Shown piece after piece: positions 16,085 to 24,237 of a stretch of 64,000 bases of DNA (positions are counted from its first letter, which is position 1; each line of letters begins with the position of its first letter). Source of the DNA: Streptomyces sp. CG4 (lineage in GTDB: Bacteria > Actinomycetota > Actinomycetes > Streptomycetales > Streptomycetaceae). The stretch spans positions 1,302,001-1,366,000 of the forward strand of contig NZ_CP163525.1 of assembly GCF_041080655.1 (NCBI RefSeq), read 5' to 3'. Both the position numbers and the translations under genes were made by a program. The notes beneath the pieces are model-generated. The model was not told where the DNA came from. It saw nothing but the letters and a program-made list of their open reading frames with translations, and did not search any database.

Positions 16085-17782
16085 ATGCAGAAACAGGAAC
16101 AGACCGTCGTTCACCGTGGCAGGACCCTGGCATGGGAGGGGTTCGTCACCGGGCCCGATCTGCTCTCGACCGAGGAACTGGAGCAGGTCTCACGGCGTCT
16201 GCTCGGGACGGATCTGGCCGGTGCGAAGGAGGCGGCGGGCAAGGAGCTGCTGCCGTTCGGGGCGTCGCGCGGCCAGGTGCCGGCCATCGTGCTGGGCACC
16301 GCGTCCACGCTGAAGGGCTGCTTCGAGGCCGATGTGGCCCAACTGGCCCTCGGCCGCTCACCGGACGACTTCTCGGCGTACAACGAGGCGCGGGCGGTGT
16401 ATCTGGCCGCGCCGGGCGACCTGGTCGTGGGCCGGGGCGAGCCGTGGCGGCAGGCGGTGGCGGCGTCCGCGGCGGTGCCCGTGGAGGTCCCCGAGCTGCG
16501 CTACTACTACCTGACGCACGCCCTGCTGGCGATGGCGGCCGACTCGCTCGCGGACCGGCCGGCGCCGCCGCTGGAGCGTCTGGTGCGGCAGTTGAGTGCC
16601 GCGCCGGAGACAGTGGTGCGGCTGTTCGCGATCGACACCGAGGCGCGGGTGCTGCTGCTCTGGCTGAAGCGTGCGGCGGGCCTGGAGCGGCTGCGGGTGG
16701 ACGCCAACGGGCCGGAGGTCGCCGAGCGGTGGAACCGGAAGACGACGCTGTACCCGACGGTCGAGGACGCGATGGGCGTCTCCGCGCCGAGGGCGGTGGA
16801 CGCCCCGGAGTCCTCCTTGGCGGCGGAGGCCGAAGTGACGGCGTTCCACCGGGAGTTCGGCGTGCTGCTGCCCCGCCTGCCCGGCTACTCGGTCTCCCGG
16901 GCCGGCGCCGACGAGGCACTGCTGCGTCACCGGGTGCACACGGCCGCCCGGCTGTTGCGCGAGCGGTACGGGCTGGAGCTGGGCTGTTTCAAGCCCGCCG
17001 AGGCACTCACCGGGAGCAGGATCCGTATGGCCGTGCCGCTGGCCGACGACGCGGCGCTCGACGCGCTGGCCCGCCAGGCGATGGAGACCGAGGAGGACTA
17101 CGTCCTGGAGGCGCATACCCACTATCTGCGCCACCGCCTGCCCGGCTACGAGTTCATCCTGGCGCCCTCCGCCCATGTGGTGGCCGGACAGCCCGCCGAG
17201 GGCGGAACGGTGCAGATCACCCGGGGCAGCGTCTGGGAGGGCAGTGTCTATGTGGACGAGGAGACCTGCGCCCGGTTCGACATCACGCCCGCTCAGTTCC
17301 GTGCCGTACGGGAGGGCATGGCGGCGCTGCACGGCGCGTTCCAGGGGGCGGGGCGCGATCTGGGGTTCGTCAAGGGCGGTGTGGACTTCGCCATCGCCCG
17401 TCTGGGTGGCCGTTTCGGCGGGCGGCCGGTGGTCGCCATGCAGGATCTAAATCTCTCCTCGAACGGCGCCGAGTACGTCCGGGCGTTTCTCGCCGAGGCG
17501 CGGGAGGTGCTCGGCACGCGGCAGGGGGTGTACGCGGCGACGAAGGTGGTGCGGCCGACGACGGAGACGGATCTGAAGCGGCTGGAGGACAGGGTCGAGC
17601 GGCCCGGGCACGCGGGGTGGGCGCGGGCGATCACCTCGGTGGCCGGGCGCTGGGGGCTGATCGGGGTCGCGGCCCGGTGTCCGCGGCAGGCGGCGCAGGA
17701 GGTGCTGGAGCTGGAGCAGCGGCTGCACCGGGCGGGGCTGCTCCGTACCAGCGTGTGGGACAAGTCCGTGCGGGCCTCCTGA
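16085..17782 (+). CDS. Conserved hypothetical protein with possible preATP-grasp/ATP-grasp layout
   Basis: A 565-residue cytosolic protein I cannot name. ATG at 16085 has a modest GGGAG site. LRVDANGPEVAERWNRKTTL near residue 200 resembles the linker in preATP-grasp domains, and residues 300-480 read like an ATP-grasp core: LELGCFKPAEALTGSRIRMA, YVLEAHTHYLRHRLPG, TVQITRGSVWEG and VKGGVDFAIARLGGRFGG followed by VVAMQDLNLSSNGAEY, where the acidic/Asn residues could hold metal and nucleotide. No signal peptide or membrane segment. It stands alone and converges on the antiporter gene ten bases downstream. The ATP-grasp reading is tentative. Confidence 0.6.
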   Translation: MQKQEQTVVHRGRTLAWEGFVTGPDLLSTEELEQVSRRLLGTDLAGAKEAAGKELLPFGASRGQVPAIVLGTASTLKGCFEADVAQLALGRSPDDFSAYNEARAVYLAAPGDLVVGRGEPWRQAVAASAAVPVEVPELRYYYLTHALLAMAADSLADRPAPPLERLVRQLSAAPETVVRLFAIDTEARVLLLWLKRAAGLERLRVDANGPEVAERWNRKTTLYPTVEDAMGVSAPRAVDAPESSLAAEAEVTAFHREFGVLLPRLPGYSVSRAGADEALLRHRVHTAARLLRERYGLELGCFKPAEALTGSRIRMAVPLADDAALDALARQAMETEEDYVLEAHTHYLRHRLPGYEFILAPSAHVVAGQPAEGGTVQITRGSVWEGSVYVDEETCARFDITPAQFRAVREGMAALHGAFQGAGRDLGFVKGGVDFAIARLGGRFGGRPVVAMQDLNLSSNGAEYVRAFLAEAREVLGTRQGVYAATKVVRPTTETDLKRLEDRVERPGHAGWARAITSVAGRWGLIGVAARCPRQAAQEVLELEQRLHRAGLLRTSVWDKSVRAS

Positions 17783-17792
17783 GGCGGGGCGG

Positions 17793-19100
17793 TCAGGACC
17801 TCTTCTCCTGATGCGCGGGGCGGGACGCCTCCCGGCCGCCTGCCGCAGGCCCGGGACCACGGCCCGTCCCACGCTCCGCGGGCCCGCCGTCCCCCACCGT
17901 GACCAGGCCGCCGCTGTGGAGCAGCGGCCCGGTCATGACCGTGGTCAGCACCGCCATCACCACCAGGATCGAGTAGAACGCCTGGTCGATGAAGTGCAGT
18001 TGGAGTCCGACGGTGAGGATGACGATCTCGGTAAGGCCCCGGGTGTTCATCAGCACCGCGACGGTCTTCGCCTCCCGCCGGGGCAGGCCTGCCGCGGCGG
18101 CCCCGAACCCGGCACCGGCCATCTTCGTCACAACCGCGACCGCCAGCATCACCGCCAGCCCGCCGAGGTGTGCCGCGCGGAACGTGGTCAGATCGACTCG
18201 GGTGCCCGCCACCACGAAGTAGACGGGGAGCAGGATCTGGGTGGCCGACTTCTCCAGCCCGTCCATCACGGAGACCCGCAGCCGCTCCCCGGCGTCCTCC
18301 CGGGGCATGACCGCGCCGAAGGCGAACGCCCCGAAGACGAAGTGGATGCCGAGCCATTCCGTGGCGGCGCAGGAGGCCATGAGCCCGGCGGCCATCACGA
18401 CCACGGCCGCCGCCGGGTCCGGCGCCCCCGCCCCGCGCCCGCGCAGCAGCCGGGCAGCCAGCGGACGCACCACCCCGATCAGCAGGGCCAGGTAGAGGGG
18501 CACGAACGCCATGTGCCAGGACTGGGTGCTGGTGAACAGCGCGGCGACGACGGCGAGACACGCCCAGGCGACCAGGTCGTTCACGCCCGCGGCAGCCATG
18601 GCGATCCGGCCGGCGCAGGTGTGGTTGAGCCGTTGGTCGGCGAGGATCCGGGCGAGGACCGGGAAGGCGGTGACGGACAGGGCGACGCCGGTGAAGAGCA
18701 CGAATCCCGGCGCACCCGAGGGCGCGTGGTCCGCCGCGAACGGCAGCGCCGCGAGGCAGCCGCCGGCCAGGGGCAGCAGCACCGACCCGGTCGCCACGCA
18801 CAGGGCGCTGCGGCCGCTTCCGCGCAGGAAGGCGGGGTCCATCTCGTAGCCGATGACGAACATGAACAGGGCCAGGCCGACGTTGGCCAGCGCCCCGAGG
18901 AGCGGCTGGACCTCGTCGTAGGGGACGGCGTCCCGCCAGCTCCAGGTGTGGGACAGCAGGGTCGAGCCGAGCAGCACGCCGGCGACGATCTCGCCGACCA
19001 CGGCCGGCTGCCCCAGCCGTCGGGAGCCCGCGGCGCACAGCCGGGCCACCCCCAGCACGAGGGCTAACGCCAGGAAGAAGTACGCCGTCTGATTGCCCAT
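17793..19100 (-). CDS. Cation/proton antiporter (CPA2-type), last gene of the halogenase operon
   Basis: A 435-residue integral membrane protein with 11-13 hydrophobic segments. GQPAVVGEIVAGVLLGSTLL in the first 50 residues, FMFVIGYEMDP, FTGVALSVTAFPVLARIL near residue 150 and VAVLMNTRGLTEIVILTVGL near 360 are CPA2 antiporter blocks. The last 45 residues form a hydrophilic tail. Its ATG shares one base with the stop of the acyl-CoA dehydrogenase gene (TGATG). In antibiotic loci such transporters are often self-resistance or export genes; here ion homeostasis or product export are both possible. Confidence 0.85.
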   Translation of the reverse strand: MGNQTAYFFLALALVLGVARLCAAGSRRLGQPAVVGEIVAGVLLGSTLLSHTWSWRDAVPYDEVQPLLGALANVGLALFMFVIGYEMDPAFLRGSGRSALCVATGSVLLPLAGGCLAALPFAADHAPSGAPGFVLFTGVALSVTAFPVLARILADQRLNHTCAGRIAMAAAGVNDLVAWACLAVVAALFTSTQSWHMAFVPLYLALLIGVVRPLAARLLRGRGAGAPDPAAAVVVMAAGLMASCAATEWLGIHFVFGAFAFGAVMPREDAGERLRVSVMDGLEKSATQILLPVYFVVAGTRVDLTTFRAAHLGGLAVMLAVAVVTKMAGAGFGAAAAGLPRREAKTVAVLMNTRGLTEIVILTVGLQLHFIDQAFYSILVVMAVLTTVMTGPLLHSGGLVTVGDGGPAERGTGRGPGPAAGGREASRPAHQEKRS

Positions 19101-20290
19101 CAGTCGCTCCTCGCCGTCGTGCTCCGGTCGGCGGGGCGGTTGAGCACCGCCCGCCCGATGAGGTCGCGCATCACCTCGCTGGGGCCCGCGGCGATGGTGG
19201 CGGCGCGGGCGTCCCGCTGGGCACGGGCCGCGTGGGAGGTCTCCAGGTAGCCGTGCGAACCCTGCAGCTGCAGCGCGGTGTCGGCGAGCCTGCAGGCCAG
19301 TTCGGTGGTGTGCAGTTTGGCCATCGAGCACTCCACGGCGGGCAGTTCGCCCTGCTCGTACAGCCACGCGGTGTGGTGGACGAGCTGCCGTGCGGCCGCC
19401 AGTTCGGTCGCCAGGTCGGCGACGCGGTGCACCAGCGCCTGCTTGTGCGCGAGTTCCTCGCCGGCGACTTCGCGTGCGCGCAGGAAGGCGCGCAGCTCTT
19501 CCAGGGTGCGGTCCATGCCGCCGAGGGCCAGGGTGGCGGCGACCAGCCGCTCCAGTTGCAGTCCGCGCATGAGGTAGTAGAAGCCGTTGCCGAGGCGGCC
19601 GATGAGCCGGTCGGCGGGGATCCGCACCGCGTCGAAGGTGACGGTGGCCGTGCCGGCGGAGCGCCAGCCGAGGGTGCGCTGCGCGGTGCGGGCGACGCCG
19701 GGCAGGGCGGTGTCGATCACCAGCAGAGACAGCCCGGTGGCGCCGCGGGGCCCGGCCCCGCCGGGGGCGGTGCGTACCGCCGTGACGAGGAAATCGGCGG
19801 TCATGGCGTTGCTGACCATCGACTTGGTGCCCTCGACAACGAAGTGGTCGCCGTCCCGGACGGCCGTGGTGGCGAGCCCCGACAGGTCGGCTCCGGCACC
19901 GGGTTCGGTGATCGCGAGGGCGGCCACCCGCTCGCCCCGCACGGCCGGCGCGAGGTACTCCCGGCACAGGCCGGGCCCGCCGACCCAGGAGAGGTAGTGC
20001 GTGGCCATGTAGGCATGGACGGAGACGGCCGCCCGCAGCCCGCCGAACCCGGTGCGGCCGAGTTCCTCCAGGAAGACGACGGAGGTGAACAGATCGCCTG
20101 CGCCGCCGCCGACGGCACGTGGATACAGCAGGCCCAAGTAGCCGTGCTCGCCGAGGAGTTTCCACACCGGGGCGGGAACGGTGTCCTGTTCCTCCCAGCG
20201 GGCGGCGTACGGCATCACCTCGGCGGCCAGGAACGCACGCACCTCCTCGCGAAAGGCGGCGTGGCCGTCGTCGAAATAGGGTGACTTCAC
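19100..20290 (-). CDS. Acyl-CoA dehydrogenase-family flavoprotein of the halogenase operon
   Basis: A 396-residue acyl-CoA dehydrogenase fold: LGEHGYLGLLYPRAVGGGAG near residue 50, AALAITEPGAGADLSGLATT near 125, VEGTKSMVSNAMTADFLVTA near 155 and LQGSHGYLETSHAARAQRDA near 345. The segment equivalent to the usual IYEGT base reads TIAAGPSEVM, so the canonical Glu is missing there; a Glu in LQLERLV may serve as in isovaleryl-CoA dehydrogenase. GTG at 20290 overlaps the thioesterase stop (GTGA). In kutzneride biosynthesis a similar flavoprotein (KtzA) works on a chlorinated carrier-bound amino acid to make a cyclopropane; an analogous step here is a hypothesis. Confidence 0.85.
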   Translation of the reverse strand: MKSPYFDDGHAAFREEVRAFLAAEVMPYAARWEEQDTVPAPVWKLLGEHGYLGLLYPRAVGGGAGDLFTSVVFLEELGRTGFGGLRAAVSVHAYMATHYLSWVGGPGLCREYLAPAVRGERVAALAITEPGAGADLSGLATTAVRDGDHFVVEGTKSMVSNAMTADFLVTAVRTAPGGAGPRGATGLSLLVIDTALPGVARTAQRTLGWRSAGTATVTFDAVRIPADRLIGRLGNGFYYLMRGLQLERLVAATLALGGMDRTLEELRAFLRAREVAGEELAHKQALVHRVADLATELAAARQLVHHTAWLYEQGELPAVECSMAKLHTTELACRLADTALQLQGSHGYLETSHAARAQRDARAATIAAGPSEVMRDLIGRAVLNRPADRSTTARSD

Positions 20291-21078
20291 GATCCGTCGC
20301 TCCTTCGTCGCTCCGCCAGGCTCAGCGTGATCTCGTCGTCGAGCAGCCCGAGCAGGTCCCGGGCGTGGTCGTGCAGGAAGAAGTGGCCGCCGGCGATGCG
20401 GTGGGCGCGGAAGCCGTGCGGCGCGAGGGTCCGCCAGGCGGCCACCGCGTCCGGCGGGGCGACGTCGTCGTCCTCGCCCCAGAACGCGGTGACGGGCACG
20501 GGCAGCGGATCAGGTGCCGGGCGGGCCCAGGTCTCGGCGAGCCGGATGTCCGCGCGGAGCATCGGGTCGAGCATGGCCATCAGACGGGGATCGGCGAGGA
20601 CGTCGGCGGGTGTGCCGGCGAGCCTGCCGAGTTCCGCGCGGAACCCCTCCGTGGGCAGGTCGTGGATGGCGGGCAGGGCGCGCGGCACGTGCGGTGCCCG
20701 GCAGCCGGACAGCAGGACCCGCTCGGGCGGCCGGGCGAGGGGCCGTACGACGGTCTCGTAGACCAGCATCGCGCCCATGCTGTGCCCGAACAGCAGGTAC
20801 GGGGAGGGGATGTGCTCTTCCAGCGCGGCGGCGAAGTCCCGGGCCAGCGACGGCCAGTTGGGCGGGACCCTCTCCCGCAGCCGGTTCTCGCGCCCCGGCA
20901 GCCGTACGGCGACCAGTTCGCTGTCGGCGGGGAGCCGCTCGGCCCATGACCGGAATACGCCCGCTCCGGCTCCGGCGTAGGGGGCGCAGACCAGTCTCAG
21001 ACGGGCCTGCGGCCGGGGCAGCGGACGGTGGAACCAGCGCCCGGACGCCGCGGTGCGGGCCCCAGCCGTACCGTTCAT
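20287..21078 (-). CDS. Type II thioesterase
   Basis: A 263-residue alpha/beta hydrolase of the NRPS/PKS editing thioesterase family. LRLVCAPYAGAGAGVFRSWA at the start, YLLFGHSMGAMLVYE with the nucleophilic Ser, FWGEDDDVAPPDAV with the Asp and RIAGGHFFLHDHA with the His make a complete triad. Its ATG lies inside the stop codon of the upstream micro-ORF (ATGA) and is preceded by AGGAGCCGG. In a cluster with no modular NRPS it could release the finished amino acid from the carrier as well as clear mis-primed carriers. Confidence 0.93.
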   Translation of the reverse strand: MNGTAGARTAASGRWFHRPLPRPQARLRLVCAPYAGAGAGVFRSWAERLPADSELVAVRLPGRENRLRERVPPNWPSLARDFAAALEEHIPSPYLLFGHSMGAMLVYETVVRPLARPPERVLLSGCRAPHVPRALPAIHDLPTEGFRAELGRLAGTPADVLADPRLMAMLDPMLRADIRLAETWARPAPDPLPVPVTAFWGEDDDVAPPDAVAAWRTLAPHGFRAHRIAGGHFFLHDHARDLLGLLDDEITLSLAERRRSDGS

Positions 21079-21251
21079 GTCCGGCTCCTGTCAGTCCGCC
21101 GCGGCTCTGTACGGATCTTGACCGTCCTTTCCAGGTCCGGCTCCTGTCGGGCGGCGGCTGGGGCCCGGTGCGGCTCCTGGCCGTCCCGTCCGTTCCGGCT
21201 CCGCCCGCACGGCGGCTGAGGCTCGGCGCGGGACCGGGCCGTCACTGTCAT
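21075..21251 (-). CDS. Repeat-encoded micro-ORF 1 (58 aa), coupled to thioesterase
   Basis: A 58-residue Arg/Pro-rich basic reading frame (MTVTARSRAEPQPPCGRSRN at its start, RRTDRSRT at its end). It starts with ATG after GACAGGAGCCGGAT and its TGA overlaps the thioesterase ATG. The sequence is nearly identical to the preceding copy. No fold or function is recognised. Whether the peptide matters, or only the ribosome passage that reinitiates at the thioesterase, cannot be said. Confidence 0.45.
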   Translation of the reverse strand: MTVTARSRAEPQPPCGRSRNGRDGQEPHRAPAAARQEPDLERTVKIRTEPRRTDRSRT

Positions 21252-21424
21252 ATCCGGCTCCTGTCAGTCCGCTGCGGCTCTGTACGGATCTTGACCGTCC
21301 TTTCCAGGTCCGGCTCCTGTCGGGCGGCGGCTGGGGCCCGGTGCGGCTCCTGGCCGTCCCGTCCGTTCCGGCTCCGCCCGCACGGCGGCTGAGGCTCGGC
21401 GCGGGACCGGGCCGTCACTGTCAT
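21248..21424 (-). CDS. Repeat-encoded micro-ORF 2 (58 aa)
   Basis: The second copy of the 58-residue frame, differing from copy 1 at two residues near the end (EPQRTDRSRI against EPRRTDRSRT). It has its own AGGAGCCGG site and ATG, and its TGA overlaps the ATG of copy 1. 59 codons minus the 4-base overlap gives exactly the 173-base period of the DNA repeat. Confidence 0.45.
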   Translation of the reverse strand: MTVTARSRAEPQPPCGRSRNGRDGQEPHRAPAAARQEPDLERTVKIRTEPQRTDRSRI

Positions 21425-21599
21425 ATCCGGCTCCTGTCGGGCGACGGCTGGGGCCCGATGCGGGACCTGGCCGTCCCGTCCGTTCCTGCTCCTGTCGGGC
21501 CGTGGCTGGGGCTCGGCGCGGGTCCTGGCCGTCCCGGTCGCTCCGGCTCCGCTCGCACGGCGGCTGAGGCTCGGCGCGGGACCGGGCCGTCACTGTCAT
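21264..21599 (-). CDS. Repeat-encoded micro-ORF 3, frame-altered longer version (111 aa)
   Basis: The transporter-proximal copy begins with the same MTVTARSRAEPQPPC peptide from an ATG inside the transporter's stop (ATGA). This copy is 175 bases rather than 173, so its frame does not meet the next ATGA junction; it reads on through copy 2 in another frame and stops at 21264. It is the degenerate member of the array. Confidence 0.35.
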   Translation of the reverse strand: MTVTARSRAEPQPPCERSRSDRDGQDPRRAPATARQEQERTGRPGPASGPSRRPTGAGYDSDGPVPRRASAAVRAEPERTGRPGAAPGPSRRPTGAGPGKDGQDPYRAAAD

Positions 21600-22846
21600 A
21601 TCCGGCTCCTGTCGGGGGGCTTTCGGGGCTCGGTGCGGGCCGGGGTGGGTGGGGTCGGTGGGGCGGGGCGTTGGCGGGTGTGGGTCACGAAGGCCGTGCA
21701 CAGGCCGGCGAGCAGGCCCCAGAAGGCGGAGCCGATGCCGAGCAGGGTCACGCCGGACGCGGTGGTGAGGAAGGTGACCACGGCCGCCTCGCGCCATCGC
21801 TCGTCGGACAGCGCGGTGCTGAGCGAGCCGCCGATGGTGCCCAGGAGGCCCAGCCCGGCGATGCCGGCGACCAGGGCCGGGGGCAGGGCGGTGAGCAGGG
21901 AGCCGACGGCTCCGCCGAAGATGCCGACGCAGAGGTAGAAGATGCCGGCCCAGACCGCTGCCGTATAGCGCCGGCGGGGATTCTCGTGGGCCTCGGGGCC
22001 GGTGCAGATGGCGGCGGTGATGGCGGCGAGGTTGAGGCCGAAGAGGCCGAGCGGCGCGAGCAGCAGGTTCACGCCGCCGGTCCAGCTGATCAGCGGTGAC
22101 ACCGGGACGTGGTAGCCGTCGTTGCGGAGCACCGCCACGCCGGGCAGGTTCTGCGAGGCCATGGTGACCACGAACAGGGGCAGGCCCACGCTGATCAGCA
22201 CCCGCCAGGAGAACTCCGGGGCGGTGAAGACGGGCGAGGCGACATGGAACTCCACTCCGCCCAGATGCAGCGAGCCCTCCGCCGCCGCGGCGACGACTCC
22301 GGTGACCAGCGCCGCGATCACGGCGTAGCGGGGCAGCCAGCGGCGGGACAGCAGGTAGGCCGCGAACATCGGGAAGACCACCGCGAAGCTGCCGTGCATG
22401 CTGCTGAACAGCCGGGTGCCGAACTCCAGGAGGACTCCGGCAAGCAGCCCGGCCGCCAGGGGCACGGGGATGCGGTCCATGCCGCGCTCGAACCAGCCCG
22501 TCACCCCGCACACGGTGATGAGGGCCGCGGAGAGCAGAAAGGCGCCGACGGCCTGTGCCATGGTCGCTCCGTGCAGGCTGGTCGCCATCAGCGCCGCGCC
22601 CGGCGTCGACCACGCGGTCACCACCGGCGCCCGGTAGCGCAGCGACAGGCCGATGCAGGTCACGCCCATGCCGATGCCCAGCGCCAGCATCCAGGAGGTG
22701 AGCTGGGCCTGGTCGGCGCCCGCGGCCCGGGCCGCCGTGAAGACGATCGCCGCCGAGCTGGTGATGCCCACCACGACGGCGATCAGTCCCGCCGCGACGG
22801 CGGACGGCGGCGCCGCCCGGCGCAGCAGGTGGTGCAGGGAACTCAT
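21596..22846 (-). CDS. BenE-family transporter
   Basis: A 416-residue membrane protein with about 11-12 hydrophobic segments, of the benzoate/H+ symporter (BenE) family. SAVAAGLIAVVVGITSSAAI near the N-terminus, VVTAWSTPGAALMATSLHG near residue 75 and LFVVTMASQNLPGVAVLRND near 225 are characteristic blocks. ATG overlaps the stop of the methyltransferase-carrier gene (ATGA) and its own stop overlaps the first micro-ORF. In this context it is a candidate exporter or importer of the amino-acid product, which is inferred from position only. Confidence 0.88.
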   Translation of the reverse strand: MSSLHHLLRRAAPPSAVAAGLIAVVVGITSSAAIVFTAARAAGADQAQLTSWMLALGIGMGVTCIGLSLRYRAPVVTAWSTPGAALMATSLHGATMAQAVGAFLLSAALITVCGVTGWFERGMDRIPVPLAAGLLAGVLLEFGTRLFSSMHGSFAVVFPMFAAYLLSRRWLPRYAVIAALVTGVVAAAAEGSLHLGGVEFHVASPVFTAPEFSWRVLISVGLPLFVVTMASQNLPGVAVLRNDGYHVPVSPLISWTGGVNLLLAPLGLFGLNLAAITAAICTGPEAHENPRRRYTAAVWAGIFYLCVGIFGGAVGSLLTALPPALVAGIAGLGLLGTIGGSLSTALSDERWREAAVVTFLTTASGVTLLGIGSAFWGLLAGLCTAFVTHTRQRPAPPTPPTPARTEPRKPPDRSRI

Positions 22847-24237
22847 GTACGCGCTGTCCTTTCGGGGTCCCCACTGGCCGCGACGGCGGCGGCCAGCGCG
22901 CCGAAGGTGCTGTCGGTGAAGATCAGATCGGGGGTGAGGGCGTCCTCACCGAGTTCGCTCTCCAGGGTCGCCATCAGGCGTACGGCGGTCAGGGAGTCGC
23001 CGCCGAGGTCGAAGAAGTCCGCGTCCGGCCGTACCGCCTCCGGGCCGAACAGCTCCGCCCAGATGCGGGCGAGCACGGCGACCCGCGGTGAGGCCGGGGC
23101 ACTCCGCTCCGGGGCGGGCCCGTGGCCGTCGGGGTGGGTGGCGAGGTCGGTGGTGAGGGTGTAGCGGCCGGGCACCGGCAGCTCGGGCAGGCGCCGGGCG
23201 ACGAGGTCGCGCAGTTCCTCCTCCAGCCGGCGCAGGGTCAGGCCGCCGACGGGTGCGGTGAGGCTCGTGGGCGTGGTTTCGGTCCCGGGGCGTCGGGCGT
23301 AGATGGTGTGACAGGGCGTCAGGGCCAGCCGCGCGTCCTGTTCGTGGGCGACGTCGAAGCCGCGGCCCGCCAGTTCGGCGAGGACGGCGGCGAGGCGTCC
23401 GTCGATGTCGTGGACCTCCAGCACGATCCGGTCGATGCGCGGCCACAGCTCCTCGTCGATGCCGTCCAGGACCTCGGCCTCGGCCTTCTCCACGTCAATC
23501 TTCAGCAGGTCGATGCGGGCGAGGCCGTGCTCGTGGACGACGGCGGTGAGCGTGGTCACGGGCACCTGGCGGGTCCGCGCGGTCATCCGGTCGGCCGCGA
23601 GGCGGTCCAGGTGCTCGCCCTGCTGGGCGTGCTCCCCGGTCAGCAGGTAGCCCTTGAGGACCGCCAGGTCCTCGGCGGTGTCGGCGAACCGGCCCGACAT
23701 GACGCTGTTGTGGGGGTAGAAGGTGAACTCCGCCCTGCCCTCGGCGCGGCCCAGAGCGGTGCACAGTACGGTGGCGTCCACCTGGTGCAGCTCGGCGTTG
23801 ACGGCGACCGCGTCGGCCAGTTCGGCGACGGGCTCGACGGCGATGATCCGGGCGCCCGGACTGCGCCGGGCCACGCAGAGCGTGAACATGCCGATGTTCG
23901 CCCCGACGTCCACCACGACGGCGCCGGCGGGCAGGGTGATGCCGTGCCGGAAGTAGGCGTTGTCGGTGAAGATCTCACGGTGGAGGAACTCCGTTTCGCT
24001 GCGGTTGAGTCCGGCCACGCGCAGTTCTCCCGCGGGCTCGTGCCAGCCGAGGGCGGTACCGAGTCGGCCGGCCGCATCGAGGGCGGCGGAGCGGTGCAGC
24101 ACGTCGGCGACGGGGTCGGGCACGATCCGGGCGTGCCCGCCACCGTCGCCGGTGACCGTCGCGTCGGCCACCGCGGGGTGTTCCCTGAGCACCTCGGCCA
24201 GGCGCTGGTGCCGGGCGCTGTCGGCGATCTCGTTCAT
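22843..24237 (-). CDS. FkbM-family methyltransferase fused to a carrier (T) domain
   Basis: A 464-residue protein. Residues 10-35 (QRLAEVLREHPAVADATVTG) look like a remnant of an adenylation-domain C-terminal subdomain. Residues about 75-310 are an FkbM methyltransferase: LNRSETEFLHREIFTDNAYF, then VVVDVGANIGMFTLCVARRS as AdoMet site and IDLLKIDVEKAEAEVLDGI. Residues about 385-455 are a phosphopantetheine carrier with DADFFDLGGDSLTAVRLMA, the Ser being the attachment site. ATG at 24237 has GGAAGG and overlaps the shuttle gene's stop (ATGA). The layout suggests that a carrier-bound amino acid is methylated here after transfer by the SyrC-like protein. Confidence 0.9.
   Translation of the reverse strand: MNEIADSARHQRLAEVLREHPAVADATVTGDGGGHARIVPDPVADVLHRSAALDAAGRLGTALGWHEPAGELRVAGLNRSETEFLHREIFTDNAYFRHGITLPAGAVVVDVGANIGMFTLCVARRSPGARIIAVEPVAELADAVAVNAELHQVDATVLCTALGRAEGRAEFTFYPHNSVMSGRFADTAEDLAVLKGYLLTGEHAQQGEHLDRLAADRMTARTRQVPVTTLTAVVHEHGLARIDLLKIDVEKAEAEVLDGIDEELWPRIDRIVLEVHDIDGRLAAVLAELAGRGFDVAHEQDARLALTPCHTIYARRPGTETTPTSLTAPVGGLTLRRLEEELRDLVARRLPELPVPGRYTLTTDLATHPDGHGPAPERSAPASPRVAVLARIWAELFGPEAVRPDADFFDLGGDSLTAVRLMATLESELGEDALTPDLIFTDSTFGALAAAVAASGDPERTART

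Larger units (their letters stand above)
21075..21599 (-). repeat. 173-bp tandem repeats (two good copies and one diverged) inside the halogenase operon
   Basis: Copies start at 21251, 21424 and 21599 (ATG positions on the minus strand; periods 173 and 175). The first two are almost identical; the third is diverged in its middle. Each copy ends in GACAGGAGCCGGAYATGA, which is also the ribosome site plus start of the thioesterase and the tail of the transporter gene. Confidence 0.95.
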
